From the NCBI RefSeq assembly GCF_025548535.1, contig NZ_JAJLQW010000003.1:1-64000 (forward strand): a stretch of 64,000 nt of DNA. The letters are read 5' to 3'. Below the pieces are notes generated by a model that was not told where the DNA came from, ran no database searches, and saw only the letters and a list, made by a program, of their open reading frames with translations. Below, in pieces: positions 55,895-64,000 of this stretch. The position numbers were made by a program, and so were the translations under genes. The DNA comes from Undibacterium sp. Jales W-56. GTDB lineage: Bacteria > Pseudomonadota > Gammaproteobacteria > Burkholderiales > Burkholderiaceae_D. Each line of letters starts with the position of its first letter. Position 1 is the first letter of the stretch.

Positions 55895-57438
55895 TTCTTT
55901 GCTCCTGCGGGCAGCGCGGATGTCTTTGCTACCCCGGTGCCGGCGAGCGGTGAGATCGAGGTAAGCTGGTAGCTACCGTCCTTGGATTGGCGGAAATCGA
56001 ATATCACCATATCGCCGACTTCGACATTACGCGGCAAGCCGCCGAGCGGCAGTTTGAATGCCATGGTCATCGCTCCCCACTGCAGCGAGGCGATCGGACC
56101 GTGCGACAGCGTTATGTCCTCCTGTTCGATTTTTTCGACCTTGCCGCTAGCGTGATGTGTCATTCCGCCAGCCTGGTCGGCGCCAGCGGCAGGGGTGTCG
56201 TCCATCCGGGTCGCAGTCGCTTTCAGGCTGGCTTCTGAGTCAATCAGGAATTGACCGGAAATCACCACTTTCTGACCAGCTTGCAGTCCCTTGCGGATTT
56301 CGGTTTGACCGTTGCTCTCGGTGCCAGTCTCGACCTCCACAGGCAGGAAGTGTCCTGCGCTTTGCGCCACCATCACCACCGTGCGGGTGCCGGTCTGAAT
56401 CACGGCTTCGCTCGGCACCAGCAAGATGTCCGGGCGCGCATCGGTGCTGAAATTCAAGGTGGCAAACATGCCCGGCACCAGTTGACCGGCAGGATTGGCC
56501 AGCTCGATCCGCGCTCTCAGCGTACGGGTCGTCATGTCGACCTGCGGCAGGATGGCGTTGATCTTGCCCTTGAATACCGTGCCAGGCAAAGACGGGCTGC
56601 GTGCCTCGACCGCATTCCCTATGCGCAGCTGAGCCGCCAGATTTTCTGGAATATCGGCATTCACCCAGATACGGCTCAAGCCGTTGATACGAAACATCGG
56701 AGCACCGGCGAGCAGGCTCATGCCTTCGCGCACCGCCAGCTCGGCAACCACGCCGCCAGCCGGTGCGTTAATCGTGATACGCGGATGCAGCTTGCCGCTG
56801 CTTTCCACCGCAGCGATTTGCGCATCCGTCATACCGGCCAGCCGCATGCGCTGTCTGGCACCGTCGAGCAAGCGATCGATACCGCTTGCCTGCATACGTT
56901 TGACGGTCAGGAATTCCTCTTGCGCAGCCACCCACTCCGGCACATACAGCTCGGCCAGGGCTTGTCCTTTGTTGACCCGATCCAGCGCTGCGCGGACATA
57001 GAGTTTTTCGACGAAAGCATTGCTGCGCGCCTGCACCAGCACCAGGTCGCGTTCATCGTAGGCGACGCTGCCCACTGCCGCCACCGCGGCGACAAGCTGG
57101 CCGCGGATCACCTCTGCGGTGCGTATGCCGAGGTTCTGTTGCACCCGGGGACTGATACTGACCGCACCCTGATCGGCACCGTCCGCATAGACCGGCACCA
57201 GTTGCATATCCATGAAAGGCGACTTGCCCGGCTTGTCGAACTTTTGCGCCGGGACCATAGGGTCATGCCAGTACAGCACCTTCCTGTCGTCTCCTGCACC
57301 TGCTGCGGCCTGAGCGCTGGCATCTTTGACGCCGCTGCCCTGCATTCCCTGGCTGATACCGAGCCGGTAAAGTCCGTAGCCGCTGATCCCGACTAATCCG
57401 GCCACGGCGATGGCAAGAATAATGTGTTGATTTTTCAT
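55891..57438 (-). CDS. cusB: CusB-type periplasmic adaptor with N- and C-terminal metal domains
   Basis: A 515-residue membrane-fusion protein. After an N-terminal anchor ([21 protein letters not shown]) comes a heavy-metal-binding domain ([29 protein letters not shown]), the usual hairpin/lipoyl/barrel region and, at the end, a CusF-like copper-binding domain ([30 protein letters not shown]). The CusF-type Trp/Met pair is in QWGAMTM. A separate cusF gene is thus not needed. It overlaps both neighbours by 4 bp. Confidence 0.93.
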   Translation of the reverse strand: MKNQHIILAIAVAGLVGISGYGLYRLGISQGMQGSGVKDASAQAAAGAGDDRKVLYWHDPMVPAQKFDKPGKSPFMDMQLVPVYADGADQGAVSISPRVQQNLGIRTAEVIRGQLVAAVAAVGSVAYDERDLVLVQARSNAFVEKLYVRAALDRVNKGQALAELYVPEWVAAQEEFLTVKRMQASGIDRLLDGARQRMRLAGMTDAQIAAVESSGKLHPRITINAPAGGVVAELAVREGMSLLAGAPMFRINGLSRIWVNADIPENLAAQLRIGNAVEARSPSLPGTVFKGKINAILPQVDMTTRTLRARIELANPAGQLVPGMFATLNFSTDARPDILLVPSEAVIQTGTRTVVMVAQSAGHFLPVEVETGTESNGQTEIRKGLQAGQKVVISGQFLIDSEASLKATATRMDDTPAAGADQAGGMTHHASGKVEKIEQEDITLSHGPIASLQWGAMTMAFKLPLGGLPRNVEVGDMVIFDFRQSKDGSYQLTSISPLAGTGVAKTSALPAGAKK

Positions 57439-58805
57439 GGCATGTCCTGGTGGGCGGAGTGAGTAGCCAGCCTGCCAGCCCCGTCATCCGGAATTAAGAA
57501 GTTAAGTTGCGCCCATAAGCGGGCCGTATCGGCTTGCAGTTGCAGGGTTTGCAAACGCAGCTCTATCTCATTGCGACGGGCGCTCAGCAAATCCGTCAGA
57601 CTGGATTTGCCGCCGCGATAGGCGCCCAGGCTGGCCTGAGTGCGCTCCATTGCGAAGGGAATCAATTCACGTTCGTAGCGGGCGATGCGTTCCAGACCAT
57701 TCTGCCATTCCTCCATCATCACGCGGGTTTCGGCGATATGCGCTCTCAAGGCATCGTCGCGCTCCGCTTTGGCTTGTTCTGCGGTGGCCAACCTGGCGGA
57801 GAGTTCGCGCTCCTGGCGATTCTTTTGATCCCATTGGAACGGCAACGACAGTCCTATCGATAGCATGTTGGAATAAGCGGGACCGCGCTGCTGATAACTG
57901 AGCTCCAGCGTCCAGTCGGATTTTTTGTTGGCATCGGCGAGTTTGACATCGGCTTCTGCCATCTCGGCTTGTCTGCTCAATGCCTCAATCTGCGGATGAT
58001 GAACTAGCGATGCATCCAGTGCGGTCGAATCCAGACGGACGCCATCCATGCGCGGGGGCTCCGCCAGCGGCAGCTCCGCCACGTCGCCGCTCCAGCGCGC
58101 CAGCATGGTTTTCGCACTACGGACTTTGCGCTGCATATCGCTGTTGCGGTCGTCCACCATCGCTAAGACACTGCGTGCCGCGAAGATGTCGGCCTGACTG
58201 CCGCGACCGGCGCGGTAGCTGCCTTCAGCGGCTTCTATTTCCAGTCTGGCCTGGAGCGCCTGTTCCGCTATGACCGCCGCCATGCGCTCTGCATACAGGC
58301 GGGCTAACCAGGCAATGGCTGTGTCACGCTGAATCGCCGCAATGACGACGGCTTTTTCTGCCAGCGATTTATCGGCGGCACGGTCGTAGCGTTCGGCGCG
58401 CAACCGACGTTTATCGCCTCTGGTAAATTCTTGCATGATGCCGATCCGGCGCATGGTCATGAAATCACTGGTGAGACTACCGCGATCCGGGCCATTGACA
58501 GGTAAATTGTCGATCCCCAGTTTGAGTACGGGATCAGGCAACTGTCCTGCCGCGATGGCCATCTCGCGCGACGCGATTATCGACAGGTCCTGGGCATGCA
58601 ATTGGCGCGAGCGTGCCACGGCCAGTCGCTGCGCCTCAGCCAAAGTCAGCGGCTTATCTGCTGCCTGCGCATTGAAAAAATGAGTGCCGACGACACTCGC
58701 AACGACTGCCGTGCCGACACAATTCATAATAGGGTGAGAAATAAGGCGAGAAATAAGGTAAATACAGCGGCGCGCAGCGATGGACGCGTTGAATGAGAAG
58801 AACAT
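57435..58805 (-). CDS. cusC: CusC-type TolC-family outer-membrane channel
   Basis: A 456-residue outer-membrane factor with a signal region and TolC repeats (LTLAEAQRLAVARSRQLHAQDL, and YRGGKSSLTDLLSARRNEIELRLQTLQLQADTARLWAQLNFL). It completes the Cus system. The ATG at 58805 has GGAGG 4-5 bp upstream and is preferred over 58823. It lies first of three overlapping genes, behind the small hypothetical gene at 58878. Confidence 0.9.
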   Translation of the reverse strand: MFFSFNASIAARRCIYLISRLISHPIMNCVGTAVVASVVGTHFFNAQAADKPLTLAEAQRLAVARSRQLHAQDLSIIASREMAIAAGQLPDPVLKLGIDNLPVNGPDRGSLTSDFMTMRRIGIMQEFTRGDKRRLRAERYDRAADKSLAEKAVVIAAIQRDTAIAWLARLYAERMAAVIAEQALQARLEIEAAEGSYRAGRGSQADIFAARSVLAMVDDRNSDMQRKVRSAKTMLARWSGDVAELPLAEPPRMDGVRLDSTALDASLVHHPQIEALSRQAEMAEADVKLADANKKSDWTLELSYQQRGPAYSNMLSIGLSLPFQWDQKNRQERELSARLATAEQAKAERDDALRAHIAETRVMMEEWQNGLERIARYERELIPFAMERTQASLGAYRGGKSSLTDLLSARRNEIELRLQTLQLQADTARLWAQLNFLIPDDGAGRLATHSAHQDMP

Positions 58806-58877
58806 AGAACCTCCGGATAACAAGAAACGGCATCGTCGCCTGCAAGGCGCGACGGTGACAAGCAGGTCATCAGAAGC

Positions 58878-59300
58878 TTAAATACGGAAACAACAGTGGC
58901 GGATTGCGATCGGAGGCGAAGTGGTACGCGTCAATGACAGCGCCCGGTCTTGCAGCGATTCAGTCAAATTGGCTGGCTCAATGAGGTCGATCGTCAGCGA
59001 TATGCCGGCACTGATAAAAGGCGGTACATCGGGCCATTGAGGCTGGTCGGGCGACTGCTTGCTCAAAGGATCGTGCGCATGGGTGTGACAGAGTGCCGGT
59101 TGCGCCATATCCTTGGCGGCGCAATCGACCATCGCCATCATGCTGGTGCTGGCGGATGCGCTGGATGCATCGGCTAATTCATGCTTGACACCGGCCATTC
59201 CAGGACAGACGTAGGACGCCAGCGCAAACTGCATGAATAACATGCTGACGAGTGCGAGGCATACAGCGATCAATCTGGATCGGCGCTTGAGTTTCACCAC
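58878..59300 (-). CDS. Exported Cys/His/Met-containing protein at the head of the cus operon
   Basis: A 140-residue protein with a signal peptide (LIAVCLALVSMLFMQFALASY). The mature part contains SMMAMVDCAAKDMAQPALCHTHAHDP and ends AIRHCCFRI, giving His, Cys and Met residues suited to copper binding. Similar unnamed proteins often precede cusCBA operons in betaproteobacteria. It is 73 bp upstream of cusC on the same strand. Role inferred. Confidence 0.75.
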   Translation of the reverse strand: MVKLKRRSRLIAVCLALVSMLFMQFALASYVCPGMAGVKHELADASSASASTSMMAMVDCAAKDMAQPALCHTHAHDPLSKQSPDQPQWPDVPPFISAGISLTIDLIEPANLTESLQDRALSLTRTTSPPIAIRHCCFRI

Positions 59301-59336
59301 AATATGTCTATTTTTTGGCTATGAGTTCAATCAACA

Positions 59337-59452
59337 GGACTTACGCACAATAACGCAAAGCCTTGGCGCACGGCTGCAAACAATCTAAAAAATGGATCTT
59401 GCTCAATATGTTTGCATCGAGGCGCTTGGTTTTATTGCTTGACGTAAGCCTG
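59337..59452. repeat. Possible GGACTTACG-type repeat, diverged copy 5
   Basis: It begins GGACTTACGCA and ends near GACGTAAGCC, giving loosely inverted ends, but the body (AAAGCCTTGGCGCACGGC and an AT-rich stretch) does not match the other copies. It lies between the cus and MerR genes. Confidence 0.4.
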
Positions 59453-59471
59453 AATTAAAACACAGATTGGC

Positions 59472-60494
59472 CTACGCGGCTTGTTCATCCGGTGATTTGG
59501 GCACAGTTAAACCTTCTGCAATCGCCACCCGCAGAAAAGCGTCTTCCAGTATGACTCTGGCATGCCCGGCAGCATGCTGCAGATCCAGGTGAAGTGCCGC
59601 ATCGTCGGGACCGCGGTTCGCACATTCGGCGCTGTAGCGTTCAAAGGCGCTCATACTCAAGAGCAACTCGACCAGATGGCGCGGACATTCGCAATACACC
59701 GTGTTGGATGCGTTGGTCAGCGCAATCAGTTCTTGTTCGGCGAAACGCGGCGGCGCTGGATTACCCGCCAAAGATACAGGGATCGAGGCCGCCAGCTTCG
59801 ACTCAATCGAAGGAATGCGCAGCAGTGCACGGCACAGGGCTTCGGTTTCAACCGAATCCGAGGGCGCCCGGGCAACTTCATAGCCAGCCAGACGCAAGCG
59901 CCGTATCACCGCGCTGGGCGCAAATCGATACAGGACGATGACCTGGGTCGCGCCACAGGCATTTTTGACACTGGCAATCGCCTCCTGCGATGCCTCGTTC
60001 AGAATCGGAAATTCAGTCACCAGAATATCCGCATCGACCCGCCGCGCCGGGTTGGTCGCATCGGTCAGATTCACGTAACGCTCCACTACGATCAGGGCGC
60101 TGTCATGCAAGGTATTCTCAAACTGGCGCGAGGACAACAAAGGGCCGACCAGCACAACGCGCGAGGCGCGGGCCGCGACCACACTGGCATCACGCGGCGC
60201 TTCCAGCGTTTTAGTGGCGCTGCGCATCGCAATCAGGGCATCGGTTGACATGGTGGCGATGGAACCGATCGGATGCCCCATATCGACCAATTGCTTGATC
60301 AAGGCTAAACGCCGTATCTCGGCAGAGGAATACAGACGCTGTCCGCTTGAGCTCATGCTCGGCCCGACGACTTTGTAGCGCCGTTCCCAGACCCTTAAAG
60401 TCTCTACCGGTACGCCTGCGAGCCGGGCGGCGACACCGCTGCGGTAAGTTGGTGTATGCGGGTCACTTGCAAGATTTGTCGTGGACATCATCAT
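59472..60494 (-). CDS. MerR family regulator with degenerate B12-binding-like region
   Basis: A 340-residue regulator. The N-terminal MerR DNA-binding domain is clear (YRSGVAARLAGVPVETLRVWERRYKVVGPSMSSSGQRLYSSAEIRRLALIKQLVDMG). The C-terminal 220 residues resemble the CarH/LitR cobalamin-binding region in length and fold pattern (VVLVGPLLSSRQFENTLHDSALIVVERYV) but lack the DxHxxG motif, so B12 binding is unlikely. Three ATGs at 60494, 60491 and 60488 follow GAGGA; the third has better spacing. It is divergent from the HiPIP gene. Confidence 0.85.
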   Translation of the reverse strand: MMMSTTNLASDPHTPTYRSGVAARLAGVPVETLRVWERRYKVVGPSMSSSGQRLYSSAEIRRLALIKQLVDMGHPIGSIATMSTDALIAMRSATKTLEAPRDASVVAARASRVVLVGPLLSSRQFENTLHDSALIVVERYVNLTDATNPARRVDADILVTEFPILNEASQEAIASVKNACGATQVIVLYRFAPSAVIRRLRLAGYEVARAPSDSVETEALCRALLRIPSIESKLAASIPVSLAGNPAPPRFAEQELIALTNASNTVYCECPRHLVELLLSMSAFERYSAECANRGPDDAALHLDLQHAAGHARVILEDAFLRVAIAEGLTVPKSPDEQAA

Positions 60495-60513
60495 TCCTCT
60501 TTAAGTTTAAGCT

Positions 60514-60545
60514 GTTCAAACCATCAAAATGAAATACGTTTGAAC
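60514..60545. promoter_or_regulatory. Inverted repeat GTTCAAAC...GTTTGAAC in the MerR/HiPIP promoter region
   Basis: Perfect 8 bp arms (60514-60521 and 60538-60545) with 16 bp between, 20 bp upstream of the MerR start. A further half-site GGTTCAAAG lies at 60637-60645, nearer the HiPIP gene. Probable MerR-type operator for self-control. Confidence 0.6.
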
Positions 60546-60733
60546 CGCTTTATATCATATTTTACGATTCATTGACTGGACACATTCAATTAATCCGCCT
60601 AAATTATAAGCACAATTTGATTTTTTTAAATTTAGCGGTTCAAAGCCAAAACAAAAATTGTTTTGACTGAAGTGTTATCGACAGCAAAATTTCCGGCTCC
60701 CGCCACTATCCATCAGCTAACCAAGGAAACATC

Positions 60734-61045
60734 ATGACTTCCCGTAGACAATTTATACTCACCAGCCTTCCCTCCGCCGCCGTGCTACTAAGCGGTGCAT
60801 CCATCGCGACCGCCCAAGCTGCCAGGCTGGAAGAAAGCGACCCGATCGCCGTTGCCTTGGGTTACAAACATGATGCAGGCAAGGTGGATACAAAAAAATA
60901 TGCGGCATTTGCTGCCGGGCATAATTGCGCCAATTGCCAGCTTTTCCAAGGTAAACCCGCTGATGCCTGGGGTGTCTGCGGCGCAGTCGGCGGCAAGCAA
61001 GTGAATGCCAAAGGCTGGTGCAGTGCCTGGAATAAAAAAGCCTGA
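60734..61045 (+). CDS. High-potential iron-sulfur protein (HiPIP)
   Basis: A 103-residue periplasmic electron carrier. A twin-arginine signal (SRRQFILTSLPSAAVLLSG) precedes the mature protein, in which Cys65, Cys68, Cys82 and Cys96 (NCANCQLFQG, GVCGAVGG, GWCSAW) ligate a [4Fe-4S] cluster with the HiPIP spacing. It passes electrons between the bc1-type complex and oxidases or reaction centres. An SDR gene starts 2 bp after its stop. Confidence 0.95.
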   Translation: MTSRRQFILTSLPSAAVLLSGASIATAQAARLEESDPIAVALGYKHDAGKVDTKKYAAFAAGHNCANCQLFQGKPADAWGVCGAVGGKQVNAKGWCSAWNKKA

Positions 61046-61046
61046 G

Positions 61047-61769
61047 ATGGGATCAGTTCCGATCAGCTTACCCTCTTTTGAAGCCGGTGGCGTCGCGGTC
61101 GTCATCGGCGCAAGCGGCGGCATCGGCCAGGCTTTACTGGCCGCACTGAAGGACTCGGCTGCATTTGAGCAGGTAATCGGACTGAGTCGCCACAGCATCC
61201 CGGCGCTCGATTTGCTGGACGAATCGCAGATTAAACACTGCGCCGAGTATATTGCTCAGCTGGGTACGCCTCGCCTGATTATCGATGCCACCGGCGTGCT
61301 GCACAATGAACGCCTGCAGCCAGAAAAAAGTTTGCAGCAAATCGATGCCGCGCAAATGAGGGAATCGTTTGCAGTAAATGCAATTGGCCCGGCTCTTTTG
61401 ATGAAATATTTTTTGCCGCGCCTGCCACGCGAAGGCAAAGCGGTATTTGCCAGCCTGTCCGCCAAAGTCGGCAGTATTGGCGACAATCAGCTGGGTGGAT
61501 GGTATAGCTATAGAGCATCGAAAGCCGCCCTGAACCAGCTGATTCACACTGCCGCAATTGAACTGCGCCGTCGCCAGCCCGACGCGATTTGCGTGGCGCT
61601 GCATCCGGGTACGGTACAGACACGTCTATCGTCCGCATTCAGTAAATCCGGGCTGGAAGTACAAACCCCGGAAATCGCTGCAGCACGCTTGCTAGCCGTG
61701 GTTGAGCAGTTGCTACCGGCGCATTCTGGGGGATTCTTCAACCATCATGGTGAGTCTTTGCCCTGGTAA
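61047..61769 (+). CDS. SDR family oxidoreductase (C-factor-like)
   Basis: A 240-residue short-chain dehydrogenase: cofactor loop IGASGGIGQALL (residues 20-31), DATGVLHNE, a catalytic Ser in FASLSAKVGSIGDN and YSYRASKAALNQL (Tyr/Lys). It resembles the CsgA/C-factor-type SDRs of unknown substrate. It starts almost at the HiPIP stop, suggesting co-transcription, though no shared function is known. An in-frame ATG at 61005 within the HiPIP gene is rejected. Confidence 0.87.
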   Translation: MGSVPISLPSFEAGGVAVVIGASGGIGQALLAALKDSAAFEQVIGLSRHSIPALDLLDESQIKHCAEYIAQLGTPRLIIDATGVLHNERLQPEKSLQQIDAAQMRESFAVNAIGPALLMKYFLPRLPREGKAVFASLSAKVGSIGDNQLGGWYSYRASKAALNQLIHTAAIELRRRQPDAICVALHPGTVQTRLSSAFSKSGLEVQTPEIAAARLLAVVEQLLPAHSGGFFNHHGESLPW

Positions 61770-61852
61770 AGCGGTAGCGTCCTGAATCTCAGGTGCCGCA
61801 TAGATCAACCGCCCGGCCGATCTATGCATCTAAGTCGGCACCGGCTGATGGC

Positions 61853-61889
61853 AAATACCCTGGCCCTTTTGCAAAGGCCGGGCGTATTT
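61853..61889 (-). terminator. Rho-independent terminator of the BON lipoprotein gene
   Basis: An imperfect stem AAATACCCTGGCC/GGCCGGGCGTATTT overlaps the stop codon by 2 bp. A second perfect 8 bp repeat CATAGATC/GATCTATG lies beside it at 61799-61826, toward the convergent SDR gene. Confidence 0.6.
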
Positions 61890-62460
61890 ATTTTTTAACG
61901 CTCATCTGGTTAGTGACCTTTTGCACACCCTCAATACCCTTGGTGACTTCAGTCGCGCGTACGATCTGCGTCTCGCTATCGGCAAAGCCGCTGAGCTGCA
62001 CATCGCCTTTGCTGGTGACCACGCCGATGTCAAAGCTTTTCACGGCAGAATCGGCGAGCAGGGCCGATTTCACTTTTGCGGTGATCACGCCATCGTCAAT
62101 TTTGTTGCCGATGGTTCTGGAACTGGGTTTGAGCACCAACTTGTTATCGACATTGGTGACGCCCTCGACTGCGCGAGTGACCGCAATGCTCTTGTCGATC
62201 TGCGCCTGGTTATCGACGAAGCCGCTCAACATGACTTCGCCTTTACGCACTGCCACCTTGATGTCGTAACCTTTGATATCCTCATTGGACATCAATGCGG
62301 ACGATACCTTGGCACTGACCACCGTGTCGTCAATCTGAGTGCCGACCGTAATCGATGGCGCGGAAGGCCCTGCAATATCGGTCGGCTTGTTGCAGCCAGC
62401 CAGCAGCACCAATAAGGCGCCAGCGGCACCGAAAAAGATTCCCGTATTTAATTTTCTCAT
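61888..62460 (-). CDS. BON-domain lipoprotein
   Basis: A 190-residue protein with a lipobox (LLVLLAGC) and two BON domains: VVSAKVSSALMSNEDIKGYDIKVAVRKGEVMLSGFVDNQAQIDKS and VITAKVKSALLADSAVKSFDIGVVTSKGDVQLSGFADSETQI. It resembles OsmY and related periplasmic stress proteins. The start at 62460 (MRKLNT) is preferred over 62532 because it places the signal peptide correctly. Confidence 0.9.
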   Translation of the reverse strand: MRKLNTGIFFGAAGALLVLLAGCNKPTDIAGPSAPSITVGTQIDDTVVSAKVSSALMSNEDIKGYDIKVAVRKGEVMLSGFVDNQAQIDKSIAVTRAVEGVTNVDNKLVLKPSSRTIGNKIDDGVITAKVKSALLADSAVKSFDIGVVTSKGDVQLSGFADSETQIVRATEVTKGIEGVQKVTNQMSVKK

Positions 62461-62730
62461 CGCAGTGTGTCCATTCTTGATTAGGTAAGTAACTGAGGCA
62501 AACCGGGTACATTTAAACCTCTTCGCAGGCAATCGATCGCAGATCGCCGCGATGAGCGTCAGTAACGCCCCCCAGGATTGAGCTTGCAGTAATGATCGCC
62601 GCTTTAACTATGGCACTCTGTGCGCTAACGTACTTACTGGCAAAAATAGTTAAGGCATGCTCAACTGACCGAACCACCATGACCGCTTCTCCAGCGGGTA
62701 CAACAAGCGCTATGCGCAAGCCCATTTTCT

Positions 62731-63690
62731 ATGACGCGCTATTTTCTACGACCTCTGCAGCAGTTAAACTCCGCGACACGCGCACTGCGCGACCTGGTCT
62801 TTCTGTTGCCGTTTTCGATCAAACTGATGTGCATCGTGATTGGTCGGGCGGTGCAGGAATGGATACATCACCGCGCTGCCAGCAAAGGGGCGGCGCTGGC
62901 CTTTTACACCTTGTTTTCGATGGCGCCAATCCTGGTGCTGGTGCTGGCGATTGCCGGTTTTTTTTATGGGCAGCAAGCGGCTCAAGGCGAAATTTTCAAT
63001 CAACTGCAAGGATTGGTAGGACGCAGCGGCGCCGAAGCGATTCAACTTTTATTGGCCGGCGCGCGCAATCCGGAAGAAGGCCGGATGGCGACCATGCTGG
63101 CCACGCTATTGCTGCTGGTCGGCGCCACTAGCGTATTTGCAGAATTAAAAAAGAGCCTGGACGAAATCTGGCAAGTCCCAAAACTACGACAACCGGGCAT
63201 CTGGAGGTTGATCCGCACGCGATTGCTGTCGTTCGGCTTGATACTGGTGCTGGCTTTTCTGATGCTGGTGTCTTTGATCGTCAGTGCCGCGCTGGTGTTT
63301 CTGGAACATTATTGGAGCGGCATTCAGATCAATGTCGCGCTGATCCTGATACCGATCTCGTCGCTCATCAGCTTCGTGGTAATCGCCTCCCTGTTTGCAG
63401 TGATTTTTAAAATGCTGCCGCAAATACGTTTGTCGTGGCGCGATGTCTGGGTAGGCGCGCTGGGGACGGCAGCGCTGTTCTCCATCGGCAAATATGGTAT
63501 CGGCCTGTACATCGGCAACAGTGGCGTAGCGAATAGTTTCGGTGCGGCAGGATCGATGATCGCTCTTTTATTATGGGTGTATTACTCTGCACAAATTTTC
63601 TTGCTGGGTGCAGAATTCACGCGCCAATATGCCCTGGTGTTTGGCAGTTTGCAAGACACGACCCGGCAAGCCACCTGCAACTTGCCGTGA
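62731..63690 (+). CDS. YihY/virulence factor BrkB family membrane protein
   Basis: A 319-residue inner-membrane protein with six hydrophobic segments. Family features are GAALAFYTLFSMAPILVLVLAIAGFFYG, the loop SVFAELKKSLDEIWQVP, and WRDVWVGALGTAALFSIGKYGIGLYIG...GAAGSMIALLLWVYYSAQIFLLGAEFTR. The family was once called ribonuclease BN in error; its function is unknown, possibly transport. No operon partners are evident. Confidence 0.92.
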   Translation: MTRYFLRPLQQLNSATRALRDLVFLLPFSIKLMCIVIGRAVQEWIHHRAASKGAALAFYTLFSMAPILVLVLAIAGFFYGQQAAQGEIFNQLQGLVGRSGAEAIQLLLAGARNPEEGRMATMLATLLLLVGATSVFAELKKSLDEIWQVPKLRQPGIWRLIRTRLLSFGLILVLAFLMLVSLIVSAALVFLEHYWSGIQINVALILIPISSLISFVVIASLFAVIFKMLPQIRLSWRDVWVGALGTAALFSIGKYGIGLYIGNSGVANSFGAAGSMIALLLWVYYSAQIFLLGAEFTRQYALVFGSLQDTTRQATCNLP

Positions 63691-63783
63691 CCGCATGCGC
63701 TGAAATCGACGCGAAAACTCTCCGTCAATGCCAACAATTCTGACGATTAACGGCCCCGGCATTGCGATAATGTCGGATTGCAT

Positions 63784-64000
63784 TTAGCTCCGCAACTCAG
63801 TGACCGCTACCTCGACCTGATGATCATGCAGATCGTTCGCCATCTGGAGTAATGGCGATGCCTGTATCACGCCGTCTATCGATATCGCAACCGCTTTCCG
63901 CTCACCGTAGGTCTGCGTGACATGAATATGATAAGTGGTATCGCGGTAACGATAATGCAGTGTGAATTGATTCCAGTCTGCCGACAGGCAAGGCTGGATC
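63784..64000 (-). CDS. C-terminal end of a cyclic beta-glucan synthase-like protein (partial)
   Basis: The last 72 residues of a gene that runs off the right edge, ending LHDHQVEVAVTELRS. The stretch CLSADWNQFTLHYRYRDTTYHIHV matches the C-terminal barrel of GH94-type cyclic beta-1,2-glucan synthases (NdvB-like). These very large membrane enzymes make periplasmic cyclic glucans. Only this end is visible, so completeness cannot be judged. Confidence 0.65.
   Translation of the reverse strand, partial: IQPCLSADWNQFTLHYRYRDTTYHIHVTQTYGERKAVAISIDGVIQASPLLQMANDLHDHQVEVAVTELRS

Noticed and set aside
56251..57396. 381-codon frame antisense to cusB
   Set aside because: It is a shadow of the GC-rich cusB codon pattern; the residues (His/Arg/Gln-rich) look random and there is no ribosome site.
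62592..63131. 179-codon frame overlapping the YihY gene start
   Set aside because: Most of it is an alternative reading of the YihY gene, which has clear family motifs.

Overview
This 64 kb window looks like chromosomal DNA of a betaproteobacterium in the order Burkholderiales, most likely family Oxalobacteraceae (Undibacterium/Herminiimonas-like). This is inferred from the DUF4148 protein, the Burkholderiales-type trimeric porin, the tRNA-Tyr/Gly/Thr cluster that appears to lead into tuf, the HiPIP and the cyclic-glucan-synthase C-terminus. No database search was possible; family assignments rest on recognised motifs and gene order.

Layout. 1-460: tRNA-Thr, tRNA-Gly and tRNA-Tyr on the minus strand with a near-consensus promoter and, at the window edge, a Shine-Dalgarno for the next gene (probably tuf). 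0.8-4.9 kb: KefF/KefC-type K+ efflux pair, a yybP-ykoY manganese riboswitch driving a TMEM165/GDT1-type Mn exporter, and an unknown protein. 4.9-9 kb: LysE-type exporter, HDOD protein and a response regulator with TPR repeats. 9.2-13.1 kb: DUF2905, MidA-type methyltransferase, pteridine reductase (folM-like), folB, ttcA. 13.4-15.4 kb: DUF4148 protein, ECF sigma and anti-sigma. 15.7-20.4 kb: membrane protein, glmU, Sel1 protein, porin. 20.5-27.4 kb: SDR plus class II aldolase, HD phosphohydrolase, Crp/Fnr regulator, periplasmic solute-binding-like protein, Lrp regulator divergent from glmS.

The most accessory-looking part is 27.4-34 kb. It follows glmS and contains the 3' half of a tRNA-Phe, a two-gene cassette (a 1138-residue Mrr-like nuclease/SF2 helicase with seven helicase-associated repeats, overlapped by a small HEPN-motif protein), a lipoprotein, a collapsed IS4-family transposase and gene-poor DNA. 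The cassette is the best candidate for an undescribed, probably antiviral or anti-plasmid, system.

34-42 kb: a Cys-rich outer-membrane protein with DUF2946, a chemotaxis receptor, a BON protein, and a MarR/HPP-CBS/ClC cluster tied together by similar palindromes. 42-49.5 kb is AT-richer and gene-sparse: carbohydrate porin, GGDEF-EAL protein, beta-barrel and glycine-zipper proteins. 50-59.3 kb concerns metals: a TonB-dependent receptor beside nikR (nickel), then a hypothetical-cusC-cusB-cusA operon for Cu/Ag efflux. 59.4-64 kb: MerR regulator, HiPIP, SDR, BON lipoprotein, YihY/BrkB membrane protein and the end of a cyclic beta-glucan synthase gene.

Two kinds of non-coding repeat recur between genes. 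The first is a roughly 200 bp element with GGACTTACGCAAAA-type inverted ends (three full copies, one truncated, one doubtful); one copy carries a 102 bp nested insertion flanked by a TTGA duplication. The second is an 85 bp element present twice.
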